A stretch of DNA of 64,000 bases from an uncultured Flavobacteriaceae bacterium (GCA_947494205.1 CANLUH010000019.1:20942-84941); one strand, 5' to 3'; shown: positions 1 to 9,563, counted from the stretch's first letter. A program made the numbers and translations. The notes: generated by a model not told the origin, from the sequence alone.

Positions 1-1400
1 AAAATAGTAATGGACTATCTAATGGAGTAAATGCTATCCTAAATAATTATAATACTATAAATAATAATGGAACTATAGAAAATTATTCTACAGGGACTAT
101 AAATAACTACAGTGTTATAAACAATAATGATATTATAATAGATTTCGCAACACTAATTAATCATCCAGGAGGTATTTTAAATAATAATAATATTCTATCA
201 GGAGATAATAATATAAATCATGCATCTAATTATAGTAATATAGGTATTTTAAGTCCTGGTTTTGGAAATAATATGTTTAGTTATGGTACGTATAATTTTC
301 ATGCAAATTACACACATGAAAGTACTGCAACATTAAAAACAGGGGTGCTTAATATATCAACTTTCGATATTGTAAATGTAACTGGAACAGCTACTTTAAA
401 CGGTACTCTCGAGGTAAATTTATCCCCTAGTTATACACCAAATGTAGGCGATACCTTTACCATTTTAACAGCAAGCTCAATATCTGGTACATTCGATACA
501 TTAGTTTTACCATTAAATTCCTCATGGAAGGTTAATTATACTTCTACAGCTGTCGTGTTAGAAGTTACAACACCAGTAAGCCTTAGTGCAAAGGTTATGT
601 TACAAGGTGCAGCACTTAACCCTATAACAGGAGAAGAAAATCTAATGCGAGACGATTTAAGAGCCGCAACACTTATACCTACAACAAGCCCTTATCCAGA
701 TATGTTGTCTTGCGCCGCTACAGTATTTAATACAGGAGGCACAACAGGTACAGGTAGTATTGCAGATGATATTGTAGATTGGGTACAGGTAGAACTTCGT
801 GATGCAACCACTAATACTGTAGTTTTATCCAGACAGTCGGCCTTAATACAACGCGATGGAGATATAGTAAGCACAGATGGTATTAGCACATTAACCTTTA
901 ATGTCCCATCAAGTAATTATTTTATAGTAATAAAACATAGAAATCATTTAGGAATAATAACATTAAATACAGTTGCATTAACAGCTGCAGTTACTACAAT
1001 AGATTTTACAGATGCTAATAACCAAATTACTTTTGGAACCGATGCGCAAACTACTTTTGGTATGCCAAGCGGAATAGTAGCTATGTGGGCTGGAGATGCT
1101 AATGGAGATGGGCGATTAAATTATTTAGGAGCACAGTCTGAGATTCCAGCGATAAGAAGCCAAGTATTTAATGATCCCAATAATTCAGTATTTGGTGGTC
1201 CACCAGTAGGAACTTATGAATCTTTAGCTTACAAAGAAACAGATATAAATATGGATGGTTTAACCGTGTATTTGGGTGTAGAAAGCGATGTTTTAAACGT
1301 AAGAAATAATATATTTAATAATCCATCAAATTCAGTATTTGGTGGTCCACCAGTAGCAACATATTTGTTTGTACAACAATTACCAGAAGGCGCTAATTAA
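1..1400 (+). CDS. Large secreted Asn-rich repeat protein, C-terminal part (5' end outside window)
   Basis: The frame is open from base 3 with no stop, so the gene begins before the window; a Met codon at 273 is internal. The first 90 residues are Asn/Ile/Gly-rich short repeats (NNxGTI-like), typical of beta-helical surface adhesins. The last 110 residues carry two copies of a motif: GDANGDGRLNYLG and later TDINMDGLTVYLG, each followed by a segment ending VFGGPPV. The DxNxDG pattern looks like a dockerin/EF-hand calcium loop, a C-terminal arrangement known from Bacteroidota hemagglutinin-like proteins that end in QLP. I infer an exported, cell-surface or secreted adhesin. No T9SS sorting domain of the usual YPNP type is visible. 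Confidence 0.7.
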   Translation, partial: NSNGLSNGVNAILNNYNTINNNGTIENYSTGTINNYSVINNNDIIIDFATLINHPGGILNNNNILSGDNNINHASNYSNIGILSPGFGNNMFSYGTYNFHANYTHESTATLKTGVLNISTFDIVNVTGTATLNGTLEVNLSPSYTPNVGDTFTILTASSISGTFDTLVLPLNSSWKVNYTSTAVVLEVTTPVSLSAKVMLQGAALNPITGEENLMRDDLRAATLIPTTSPYPDMLSCAATVFNTGGTTGTGSIADDIVDWVQVELRDATTNTVVLSRQSALIQRDGDIVSTDGISTLTFNVPSSNYFIVIKHRNHLGIITLNTVALTAAVTTIDFTDANNQITFGTDAQTTFGMPSGIVAMWAGDANGDGRLNYLGAQSEIPAIRSQVFNDPNNSVFGGPPVGTYESLAYKETDINMDGLTVYLGVESDVLNVRNNIFNNPSNSVFGGPPVATYLFVQQLPEGAN

Positions 1401-1443
1401 AAAAATATATACCAGTTTTTATTAATTTAATTTTAAAGAAATA

Positions 1444-1471
1444 TTGATTTAATATTAAAAGTGTAGCTTTG
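1444..1471 (+). promoter_or_regulatory. Bacteroidota-type promoter upstream of rnr
   Basis: TTG at 1444-1446 and TAGCTTTG at 1464-1471, separated by 17 bases, fit the Bacteroidota -33/-7 pattern (TTTG and TAnnTTTG). The spacing is at the short end. The start codon of the RNase R gene lies about 155 bases downstream. Confidence 0.4.
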
Positions 1472-1625
1472 CAGTAATCTTAATAGATTGATTTAAAAAG
1501 AATTCATATCCTTTTAAATCCACTTCCTATGAATTTAAGTTCATCCCGAACGTAATAAAATCGATACTTTTAAGAGAATTAATTAATAAGATTTTCACTG
1601 AATTAGTGAGAACATGAAGAAATAA

Positions 1626-3869
1626 ATGACAAAAAAGAAAAAAAGGAAACCGTCACATAACAAGATTTCCAACCTTACAAATACAATTCTAAGTATTTTA
1701 AAAAAAGATAGAAACCAATCCTTTAATTATAAACAAATAGCTGCTAAACTTGGTGTAAACGATGCTAGTAGTAGAAATCAAATTATAAAAACCTTATCTA
1801 AATTAGCTGCAAAAGAAGAAATTGAGCAGGTAGATCGCGGTAAGTTTAAAATTATTAACAATACAGAATACCATACCGGAATTTTCGATGCTACGCAAAA
1901 AGGATCTGGTTATGTTATTTGCGATGCTTTTGAAGATGATGTTTACATTGCATCCAACAATGTTAATAAAGCTTTAAATGGCGATGAGGTAGAATTATAC
2001 GTTTATAAACGCAGAAAGAAAGGAAAATTAGAAGGAGAGATTACAAACATTATAAAACGTGCTAAAACAGAGTACGTAGGCGTAATCCAAATACACGAAA
2101 AAAAGAATTTTGCATTCGTAGTAGTAGATGGAAACAAAATGTATAAAGACATTTTTGTTCCAATAAATAAAACAAATAAAGCCGAAGACGGTGATAAAGT
2201 ATTAGTATCCCTAGAAGATTGGCCAGAACGATCAGACTCACCTAACGGAAAAGTACTTAAAGTTCTAGGAAAACCAGGAGAACACAATACAGAAATACAC
2301 TCTATTTTAGCAGATTATGGTTTACCATACGAGTTTCCACACGAAGTAGAAGCCTATGCTAATAACATAGATTTAGAAATTAAACCAGAAGAAATAGCGA
2401 AACGAAGAGATATGCGTAAAGATTTAACCTTTACCATAGATCCTAAGGACGCTAAAGATTTTGATGATGCCTTATCCTTTAAAATATTAGATAATGGCTT
2501 ATACGAAGTAGGAATACATATAGCAGACGTTTCACATTACTTAAAAGAAGGAACCGTTTTAGATGATGAAGCTTACGAACGTGCAACCTCTGTATATTTA
2601 GTAGATCGTGTAGTACCAATGCTACCAGAAATATTAAGTAATGGCGCTTGTTCATTAAGACCACACGAAGAAAAATATACATTTTCTGCAGTGTTTCAAT
2701 TAAATGATAAAGCAGAAATTAAAAACGAATGGTTTGGTAGAACAGTAACCTATAGTGATGCCCGTTTTGCTTACGAAGAAGCACAAGCAATTATTGAAAA
2801 TAACGCTACTTTAAACAAAGCAGATGTTATTAACACTATTAATAAAATAGATACTACAATTCCAGCTGAAGTCTCTTTAACAGGAAAAGAATATAAAACA
2901 AATCCAGAAGTAGCTCAAGCGACATTAAAGCTAGATGAATTAGCAAAAATAATGCGCGGAAAACGTATGCGATCTGGAGCAATTTCTTTCGATAAAGTTG
3001 AAGTAAAATTTAATTTAGATGAAGAAGCAAATCCAGTAGGCGTTTTCTTTAAAACGAGTAAAGATGCTAATAAATTAATTGAAGAATTTATGTTATTAGC
3101 AAACCGTAAAGTGTCTGAATTTATAGGGAAACAAAAACCACAAAAAACATTTGTTTATAGAGTACATGACGAACCAGACGAAAGCAAACTAGCCGCTTTA
3201 CAAGGTGTAGTCTCACAATTTGGACATAAATTAAAATTTAATAGTAGAGATACTATAGCAGCATCACTAAATAAATTATTAGTAGATGTTCAAGGAAAAA
3301 AAGAACAAAATTTAGTAGATACTTTAGCCATACGAACCATGAGTAAAGCCGAGTATACTACAGATAATATTGGACATTACGGTTTAGCATTCGATTATTA
3401 CAGTCACTTTACATCACCAATACGTCGTTATCCAGATGTTATGGCACACCGTTTATTACAACGCTATTTAGATGGCGAAAAAACAGCTAATGCAGAGGTT
3501 TACGAAGAAAAATGTAAACACTCAAGTAATATGGAATATCTGGCAACAAAAGCCGAAAGAGATTCTATAAAATACATGCAAATTCGTTTTATGCAAGACC
3601 ATCAAGACGAAGAGTTTTTAGGTGTAATATCTGGTGTCACAGATTGGGGAATTTATGTAGAAATAATTTCTAATAAATGTGAAGGTATGGTAAGAACACG
3701 AGACATAAAAGACGATTATTACGAATTTGATCAAGATCAATTTGCATTAATTGGGAAAGAAACTAAAAACATGTATCAATTAGGCGATGAGGTTATTGTA
3801 AAAGTAAAACAAGCCGATTTAGTAAAACGACATTTAGATTTCGATTTAATAGGTAAAGTAGAAGACTAA
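1626..3869 (+). CDS. rnr: Ribonuclease R (RNB family 3'-5' exoribonuclease)
   Basis: Degrades structured RNA processively from the 3' end in the cytoplasm. The order is N-terminal basic segment and winged helix (about 1-80), cold-shock-like OB domains, RNB catalytic domain and C-terminal S1 domain (about 663-745, GVISGVTDWGIYVEI). The RNB metal-binding cluster is seen as DPKDAKDFDDA near residue 270, and the conserved HFTSPIRRYPD near 595. At 747 aa it has normal family length. The ATG follows a purine-rich stretch, and a strong hairpin terminator lies just after the stop, so it is probably a single-gene unit. Confidence 0.96.
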   Translation: MTKKKKRKPSHNKISNLTNTILSILKKDRNQSFNYKQIAAKLGVNDASSRNQIIKTLSKLAAKEEIEQVDRGKFKIINNTEYHTGIFDATQKGSGYVICDAFEDDVYIASNNVNKALNGDEVELYVYKRRKKGKLEGEITNIIKRAKTEYVGVIQIHEKKNFAFVVVDGNKMYKDIFVPINKTNKAEDGDKVLVSLEDWPERSDSPNGKVLKVLGKPGEHNTEIHSILADYGLPYEFPHEVEAYANNIDLEIKPEEIAKRRDMRKDLTFTIDPKDAKDFDDALSFKILDNGLYEVGIHIADVSHYLKEGTVLDDEAYERATSVYLVDRVVPMLPEILSNGACSLRPHEEKYTFSAVFQLNDKAEIKNEWFGRTVTYSDARFAYEEAQAIIENNATLNKADVINTINKIDTTIPAEVSLTGKEYKTNPEVAQATLKLDELAKIMRGKRMRSGAISFDKVEVKFNLDEEANPVGVFFKTSKDANKLIEEFMLLANRKVSEFIGKQKPQKTFVYRVHDEPDESKLAALQGVVSQFGHKLKFNSRDTIAASLNKLLVDVQGKKEQNLVDTLAIRTMSKAEYTTDNIGHYGLAFDYYSHFTSPIRRYPDVMAHRLLQRYLDGEKTANAEVYEEKCKHSSNMEYLATKAERDSIKYMQIRFMQDHQDEEFLGVISGVTDWGIYVEIISNKCEGMVRTRDIKDDYYEFDQDQFALIGKETKNMYQLGDEVIVKVKQADLVKRHLDFDLIGKVED

Positions 3870-3923
3870 TATTATTTACGATATTAGATTTATAAATTAC
3901 GATTTGTAAAATTCACATCATTT

Positions 3924-3963
3924 AAAACCAGAGTACAAAATATATTTTGTACTCTGGTTTTTA
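3924..3963 (+). terminator. Rho-independent terminator after rnr
   Basis: Near-perfect inverted repeat AAAACCAGAGTACAAAA / TTTTGTACTCTGGTTTT with a tiny loop and a T-run. Confidence 0.85.
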
Positions 3964-3983
3964 TATTATAACAACATTGTATT

Positions 3984-4009
3984 GTCATTCCTGTGAAAAT
4001 AGGAATCCA
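3984..4009. repeat. Dispersed short palindromic repeat (ATTCCTGTGAAAATAGGAAT type)
   Basis: Imperfect inverted repeat around GTCATTCCTGTGAAAATAGG. A close relative, ATTCCTGTGAAAACAGGAAT, occurs at 11897-11916 beside tRNA-Cys, and a looser one at 47324-47341. These look like small dispersed intergenic elements. Confidence 0.5.
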
Positions 4010-4089
4010 CTATACGACTTATTAATATTTAATATACTTTTAAGTAACAATTTATCTAAAAACACTACTAATAAGAAACTTAAAAAATT

Positions 4090-4398
4090 ATGATTTTAAC
4101 CACAACAAATTCAGTAGAAGGCTCAAGAATAGTAGAATACAAAGGCATTGTATCTGGTATAGGAATGAACACTCAAAAAGTAACCATGACATTTAGTATG
4201 GCTAAATACTATAAAGCTATACAAGATGGAGTAGAAGAAGTAAAAGAACAAGCTTTTCAAGATTTAAAAGCACATGCCGATAAATTAAATGCAAATGCAG
4301 TAGTAGGTATAAAAATAGATATAGAATTAACAGCAGCCAATGGCGTAATGGTTTCTGTAACAGGAACAGCAGTAAGTGTAGTAAAAGAAAGAGAGTAG
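4090..4398 (+). CDS. YbjQ/UPF0145 family protein
   Basis: The 102-aa product has the length and layout of the UPF0145 (YbjQ, heavy-metal-binding-domain) family: an N-terminal TTTNSVEG.RIVEYKGIVSG strand pair and a C-terminal ADKLNANAVVGIKIDIEL...VSVTGTAV motif. The family forms small cytoplasmic pentamer-like assemblies of unclear role; no metal-binding cysteines are visible here. It stands alone between rnr and a DUF2807-type secreted protein, with about 110-base gaps on each side. Confidence 0.85.
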   Translation: MILTTTNSVEGSRIVEYKGIVSGIGMNTQKVTMTFSMAKYYKAIQDGVEEVKEQAFQDLKAHADKLNANAVVGIKIDIELTAANGVMVSVTGTAVSVVKERE

Positions 4399-4511
4399 TA
4401 ATACTAAATACATATAAAAAAAGTTATAGATAAAAGCATACTTTTTTAATTACAACTGTAACAATTACAAAAAGTAATACTCTTTACTTAAAACAATAAT
4501 ATATTTAAGAC

Positions 4512-5186
4512 ATGAGAACTATAACATCTATATTACTATTATTTATAACAGTAGCAACCTTTGCACAAGGTCCAAAAGAAAAACAAGTAGGCGATTTTAC
4601 AACCGTAAAGGTGTTCGATTTAATACATATTAGCCTTGTAAAATCTGATGAAAATAAAGTAATTATCTCTGGAGAAGATGTAGACGATGTACAAGTAATT
4701 AATAAAAACGGTACATTAAAAATACGAATGAAACTAGATCAAATATTTAATGGAACAGAAACATTTGTAGCAGTACATTATACCAATTTAGAAGTAATAG
4801 ACGGAAATGAAGGTGCTAGAATTGTAGGAAACGAGTTAATAGAACAAGATAAAATAGAACTTAAAACACAAGAAGGCGCTTTAATAAAAGTAGGCTTAAA
4901 TGTAGATAAAGTAACTATAAAAGCAGTATCTGGAGGTATTGTAGAAACCAGCGGAAGAGCAAATTCGCAATCTATATTGATTAACACAGGTGGTATTTAC
5001 GAAGGCAAAGATTTTGAAACTAAAAATACAGAAGTAAAAATAAGAACAGGAGGAGAAGCAGAAGTTAATACAACAGAAGTAGTAGATGCAAAAGTAACAG
5101 CAGGAGGAGATATTTTTATTTATGGAAATCCAAGTAGAGTAAATAAAAAAACAACACTAGGAGGACGTATTAAAGAAGTAGATTAA
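4512..5186 (+). CDS. Secreted DUF2807 (GIN domain) protein
   Basis: A signal peptide (MRTITSILLLFITVATFAQ) is followed by about 200 residues of short repeating beta-strand units (for example IELKTQEGALIKVGL, VTIKAVSGGIVETSG), the right-handed beta-helix look of the head-GIN/DUF2807 domain common in Bacteroidota. The protein is predicted periplasmic or surface exposed. Its function is unknown; an adhesin-like or envelope-stress role is often assumed for the family. A strong hairpin terminator follows the stop. Confidence 0.8.
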   Translation: MRTITSILLLFITVATFAQGPKEKQVGDFTTVKVFDLIHISLVKSDENKVIISGEDVDDVQVINKNGTLKIRMKLDQIFNGTETFVAVHYTNLEVIDGNEGARIVGNELIEQDKIELKTQEGALIKVGLNVDKVTIKAVSGGIVETSGRANSQSILINTGGIYEGKDFETKNTEVKIRTGGEAEVNTTEVVDAKVTAGGDIFIYGNPSRVNKKTTLGGRIKEVD

Positions 5187-5210
5187 AACGAATACGTTTA
5201 AAATATTATA

Positions 5211-5241
5211 AAAGCTTCAGTTATATAACTGAAGCTTTTTT
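5211..5241 (+). terminator. Terminator after the DUF2807 gene
   Basis: AAAGCTTCAGTTATATAACTGAAGCTTT perfect inverted repeat followed by T residues. Confidence 0.85.
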
Positions 5242-5340
5242 ATTTAGTACTAATTACAAGAGTTATAACTATTCGTAATAAATAAAGCCTACTATTTTTA
5301 AATAATTTCTTTACTTTGTAGAGAATCCACTTTACTTAAT

Positions 5341-6030
5341 ATGTTCGATGATATTTTAGCAGCTATTCCATTTGGTATAATACTCGCATTTACCATTGGT
5401 CCTGTGTTTTTTGTATTACTAGAAACAAGTGCTACAAAAGGCTTTAGAAGCGCTATAATATTCGACATCGGTGTTATTTTAGCAGACATTGTTTTTATAC
5501 TACTAGCCTATTACAGTACTAATAACTTATTAGAAAAAGTAAAAGACGATCCTAATTTTTTAATATTTGGAGGCGTATTATTAGTAGTCTATGGTATTAT
5601 ATCGTTTGTAAAAACATCCAAATCATTTAGAACCATAGTAAAAGAGTACCATAAAGTAGAAATACAAAAGGATTACTGGAAACTCTTTGTAAAAGGCTTT
5701 TTACTTAATTTTATAAACATTGGCGTCCTTATTGGTTGGTTAGGGTTCATAGTAATAGGAAACTCCATTACAACCTCTAAAAATGGCGTTATAGTATTTA
5801 TCTCTACAATGCTAATAAGTTACTTTGTAACAGATATTATTAAAATACTAGCAGCAAAACGTTTACGTAATAAGTTAACGCCAAGACGTATTTTTAAAAC
5901 TAAAAAAATAGTAGCACTCTTTATTTTAGGATTTGGTATTTTACTACTAACTCAAGGGTTATTTCCAGATGCTTATGAAAAGAATAAAGAAAAATTAGAA
6001 CAAATAAATCCTATTAAAAAACGAGACTAA
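5341..6030 (+). CDS. LysE/RhtB family exporter
   Basis: A 229-aa integral membrane protein with about six hydrophobic helices. The N-terminal segment IPFGIILAFTIGPVFFVLLETS matches the LysE signature (A.GPGP-like loop followed by an E-containing helix). The family exports amino acids or other small molecules; the substrate here is unknown. The ATG begins directly after a short AT-rich leader. The next gene starts with TTG immediately after this stop codon, so the two are probably cotranscribed. Confidence 0.85.
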   Translation: MFDDILAAIPFGIILAFTIGPVFFVLLETSATKGFRSAIIFDIGVILADIVFILLAYYSTNNLLEKVKDDPNFLIFGGVLLVVYGIISFVKTSKSFRTIVKEYHKVEIQKDYWKLFVKGFLLNFINIGVLIGWLGFIVIGNSITTSKNGVIVFISTMLISYFVTDIIKILAAKRLRNKLTPRRIFKTKKIVALFILGFGILLLTQGLFPDAYEKNKEKLEQINPIKKRD

Positions 6031-6558
6031 TTGGAGACTTCTAGAAAAAAAGTACTCACATTACCATTACGTTTAGCATTATCTGCTGCTATTTTTGGCA
6101 TTTTATTTAAATTTCAACATTGGCCTTATGGAAACGAAATTGTTCTTATAACTAGTAGTATAATAGCTATATTATACAGTATTCGTTTTGTCCTTAAAAA
6201 AGAAAAAGTAGTGTTAGATTATATTAAGTTAGCCTTAATTCTATGCTGGGCTTTTAACTATATAAATAGCACATTTCATTTTATAAATGTAAATACCATT
6301 TTTAATTATATACTCCTTATTTTATTTGGCTTCTGGTTTATAAATGAAGGCACAACCTATTTCTCTAAAAACAGAAAATTAAAAGACATTAAAGATTTAA
6401 AAACAGGCTATTATGTAGCCTGGATAATTACTATCATTCCTTTAATGTTTGGTATTTTATTTAAAATCATGCATTGGCCATATGGCGCCTTATTATCTAC
6501 CCTAGGCTTTTTGTTTTTAAGCATCATGATTTTGGTGGATTACTTTGTTACGGAGTAA
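6031..6558 (+). CDS. GldL-like integral membrane protein with duplicated HWPYG motif
   Basis: Five to six transmembrane helices in 175 aa. The sequence FGILFKFQHWPYG near residue 22 recurs as FGILFKIMHWPYG near residue 145. The helix-plus-HWP motif is the one seen at the N terminus of the gliding/T9SS motor protein GldL, but the rest of GldL is absent and the motif is present twice, so this is a relative, not GldL. The TTG start abuts the stop of the LysE-like gene with no gap, which implies translational coupling. No function is assigned. Confidence 0.65.
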   Translation: METSRKKVLTLPLRLALSAAIFGILFKFQHWPYGNEIVLITSSIIAILYSIRFVLKKEKVVLDYIKLALILCWAFNYINSTFHFINVNTIFNYILLILFGFWFINEGTTYFSKNRKLKDIKDLKTGYYVAWIITIIPLMFGILFKIMHWPYGALLSTLGFLFLSIMILVDYFVTE

Positions 6559-6570
6559 AATATATTAAAA

Positions 6571-6600
6571 ATAAAAGCCATTATTTCTAATGACTTTTAT
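6571..6600. terminator. Weak hairpin between convergent genes
   Basis: AAAAGCCATTA / TAATGACTTTT imperfect stem with an A/T loop, placed between the plus-strand membrane gene and the end of the minus-strand immunity-like gene. Confidence 0.45.
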
Positions 6601-6617
6601 AACCATTTAAAGTGTAA

Positions 6618-7196
6618 TTATAATTTATAATACAACACAACTTTATCTTCATTTATATTAATACTAAAACTAGTATCAGTTACCTCAAGTGTTTTAATTG
6701 GCGAGTCTTCTACTTCATAAACAGTAATATCATTTTCTCTATTTTTAGTATAAGAAAGACCTTCTAAAGCCTTATCTACAGTTTCTAAAGAAAAGACCTT
6801 TTTAAATTCAATATTTATTTTAGTTTCGTACACATCTCTATTTCCAGGATCAAATTCATTTTTTATTGGACCAATATATTTTTCGGTTACGTAAGACTTA
6901 ATATCTGATCTATCAAATTCCTTAAATTCTTTAATATTTTCTTCAGGATATGAAACGTTACCACAAAAAGAAAAAGCTAATCTAGAACCATTAGGAAATT
7001 TATCCTTAAATACACGTATGTATGTATGTATAAAGTCTTTTAAAGAGCATTTCTTTACAAAATTTCTAAATTTTTCTTCTCCTTTTTCATGTTTTTTATC
7101 CCAAGCTCTTTGTTCTAAATCTATACCCATTACGTCATAGTCTCTCACTAACGGTTCTTGATATAAAAATTTTAAATCTAAATTATTTTTGTTCAT
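6618..7196 (-). CDS. Hypothetical protein, probable immunity partner of the adjacent toxin-like protein
   Basis: A soluble 192-aa protein with no signal peptide, membrane segment or recognised motif. It begins 12 bases after the stop of the toxin-like gene on the same strand, in one transcription unit driven from the promoter near 9650. Position directly downstream of a polymorphic toxin is the usual place of an immunity gene, and that is the only basis for the role. It is rich in Lys/Glu/Asp and has a Cys at SFCGNVSYP. It may instead be an unrelated cytosolic protein. Confidence 0.5.
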   Translation of the reverse strand: MNKNNLDLKFLYQEPLVRDYDVMGIDLEQRAWDKKHEKGEEKFRNFVKKCSLKDFIHTYIRVFKDKFPNGSRLAFSFCGNVSYPEENIKEFKEFDRSDIKSYVTEKYIGPIKNEFDPGNRDVYETKINIEFKKVFSLETVDKALEGLSYTKNRENDITVYEVEDSPIKTLEVTDTSFSININEDKVVLYYKL

Positions 7197-7208
7197 TTGT
7201 TTTTATTT

Positions 7209-9563
7209 TTAGTTTATGTAATGTATATATTCTATGACATCACCTAATTCTTTTATTGCTAAATCTGCTTGTTTTAATTGATATTTTATTGAGCCTTGTT
7301 TTAAATGTGAAAATTGACTTTTCATCTTTTTATCTATTACGACTTTAAAATCTAAGACACTATCATCTACATAAGGAAATTTCTTTTTCCTAATCAAAGA
7401 AAATACAGTTCCATCTGGGTTCACGGCTCTAAACTCTTTAGCATTGTGTTTCATAGCTAATAAAATATCTTCGAAACTCAACGAAGATCCTGGTGGTGGA
7501 TGGCTATGTGTTATAATTAAATCTTCAATATGTTTACCTAGTTCTCTTAATTTTTTCCTTGCTCTTAAAACATCTATTTTTGGTATTTTTACAGAGTATT
7601 TATCTCCTATTAATAATTTAGATAACACACTACCATCCCCATCAAACAATTTAGCATTTTCTTTTTTATTCAGTTTAATAGAGTCTTCAAATAATTTAAT
7701 TTCATCTGCTATATTATCAAAATTTTTACTCTTTTTTATAGCAATTTCAGTATATGTGCTTATAGATTTTGCTATGTCTTTAAGTGGGCTTTTATTACCT
7801 TCAAATAATTCATCAATTAACCCTTTAAACTCTTTAGTACTTTTATTAAGCAGTGCTACTAACTCATCAATTAATTTAGTAAAACTTTTAAAAGTAGTAA
7901 TTACTATCTTTTTAGTATAATTAAAGGCAGTACGGCCTGCATTAGCAATCCCTCTAAAAAGACCAGAAAAAACAGTTGCTAGTTTTTCTAATACTGCTGC
8001 TACGCTTAAGGTACCACCTGTAAAGAGTATACCTACAACGACTTCTATAGCTAAGCTTATTACAAAGCCGACAAAAGCACCACTAAAATAGGCAATAGTT
8101 TCTAGAGATACGTTGGTAATACTACCTAATTTCCCTTTTAAATGGGTGTATAACGCTTTAAAATCTATGTTTTTTATAGCTACTATAGCATTATCTACAT
8201 ATTCCATTAATATTGGAAATTGTGTGCTAAAATTAGCTGTAAAATCTTTCATGGTAGCCATACCGTTAAATAGCATTTCTAGCATTTTAAATATACCAGA
8301 AATAGCATCTATTAGGCCATTCCAGATACCACATAAATACGCATTGGCAATGCGTACGCCTTTTTTAATAAGGTCTGTAAAATCAAATTGCTCCAATTGC
8401 TTAAAAGTGTTTTGTATAGCATCGCTTATTTGTATGTATTTACTAAACACATAACGCTCTAAACTGTCTGGTATTAAATCTAGTTCTAAAGCATTTAAAG
8501 GCGAGAAAGGTATACCAGCTACAGTTAAGGGTACAGTGGCTAGTTTTCCAAAATCGGTTTGTTGTACATACTGCCGTATTTTGGAATCTTGTTTAGAAAA
8601 TCCTGTTTGTAGTTCGGTAAAGGCTTTTATAGCATAATCGTTAAGTTTATGATCTGGTACTGCATCTAAGCTTTCTTCTACAAAAGGGAATAGAAAGGGT
8701 TTAAAAGTGTTTGTTTGGTCTACTGTGCCATCTTCTTTTAGTTTTTTAGCATCTGGATTCCAACGGTGTTTGTCTAGTTTAGCTTTATCTATAAATTTTG
8801 CAATAGTACCACAAACATGACCAAGTACACTCATTAATTTTTTATCTAATGCATACGGGTTTAAATAATCGCTTGCGGTGAACAAAAATTCAACAGTTTT
8901 TAAACTTACATTTTCTATTTGTTTGTTACGTATAAGTTCTTCTAAAACAGCCTTATCTATAGTAACATATTGGTTAATATAGTCTAATACTTTTTTGTTG
9001 TTATAGAGTTGAGACTGGTGTGTTAAATTATCTTTAACACGATCACCTATTTTTATTTTACAATATTGCGCACTTATATCGTCTGTATTATCTTCTATAA
9101 AAAAGATAATACTATACGGTTCTGTTTTAGTTACTTTAAAGGATTCCTTTAATTTTATAGCGTCTTTAGAGAAGTATAATTCTATATTATAAGCTAAAAC
9201 ATCTACACCAAGATCGAATGTTTTATTTGCGTTTTTATCGAAGAATAATTTTCTTTTTTTAATGTAAGTTACGCGGTTTGGGTCTGTGTTTATATCTGTG
9301 GCAATTTTTATATTGTTTATGGTACTTACTTTTGCTCCAGGATAATAGATACGTTTTATGCTACTTTGAGATTTACTAGTAAACGGGATTTCTGCATAAG
9401 GGCTAACATTAGTCATACCTCTATGGTTTTCTAATAATGGGCTTTTAAAATTAATATTGCTTAAACTTGCGTTATTTAGTGTAGTGGCTATAAATGGCGC
9501 ATCTGGTTCAAAAAGGGGTGCATCGAGTTCAACTTCTTCTCCGTTTTCATTGATAATAGTCAT
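7209..9563 (-). CDS. Polymorphic-toxin-like protein with C-terminal JAMM-type metalloprotease motif
   Basis: The 784-aa protein lacks a Sec signal. Residues 1-330 are an unrecognised soluble region. About 330-560 hold alternating amphipathic and hydrophobic segments (for example FVGFVISLAIEVVVGILF near 505). The C-terminal 120 residues contain IITHSHPPPGSSLSFEDI near residue 686, an exact fit to the JAMM pattern HxH-x7-SxxD of JAB/MPN zinc isopeptidases. JAB-like domains are known C-terminal toxin modules in polymorphic toxins, so I infer an antibacterial or anti-host effector exported by a specialised system encoded elsewhere. The catalytic Glu expected upstream could not be pinned down. A promoter sits just upstream and an immunity candidate just downstream. 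Confidence 0.6.
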   Translation of the reverse strand: MTIINENGEEVELDAPLFEPDAPFIATTLNNASLSNINFKSPLLENHRGMTNVSPYAEIPFTSKSQSSIKRIYYPGAKVSTINNIKIATDINTDPNRVTYIKKRKLFFDKNANKTFDLGVDVLAYNIELYFSKDAIKLKESFKVTKTEPYSIIFFIEDNTDDISAQYCKIKIGDRVKDNLTHQSQLYNNKKVLDYINQYVTIDKAVLEELIRNKQIENVSLKTVEFLFTASDYLNPYALDKKLMSVLGHVCGTIAKFIDKAKLDKHRWNPDAKKLKEDGTVDQTNTFKPFLFPFVEESLDAVPDHKLNDYAIKAFTELQTGFSKQDSKIRQYVQQTDFGKLATVPLTVAGIPFSPLNALELDLIPDSLERYVFSKYIQISDAIQNTFKQLEQFDFTDLIKKGVRIANAYLCGIWNGLIDAISGIFKMLEMLFNGMATMKDFTANFSTQFPILMEYVDNAIVAIKNIDFKALYTHLKGKLGSITNVSLETIAYFSGAFVGFVISLAIEVVVGILFTGGTLSVAAVLEKLATVFSGLFRGIANAGRTAFNYTKKIVITTFKSFTKLIDELVALLNKSTKEFKGLIDELFEGNKSPLKDIAKSISTYTEIAIKKSKNFDNIADEIKLFEDSIKLNKKENAKLFDGDGSVLSKLLIGDKYSVKIPKIDVLRARKKLRELGKHIEDLIITHSHPPPGSSLSFEDILLAMKHNAKEFRAVNPDGTVFSLIRKKKFPYVDDSVLDFKVVIDKKMKSQFSHLKQGSIKYQLKQADLAIKELGDVIEYIHYIN

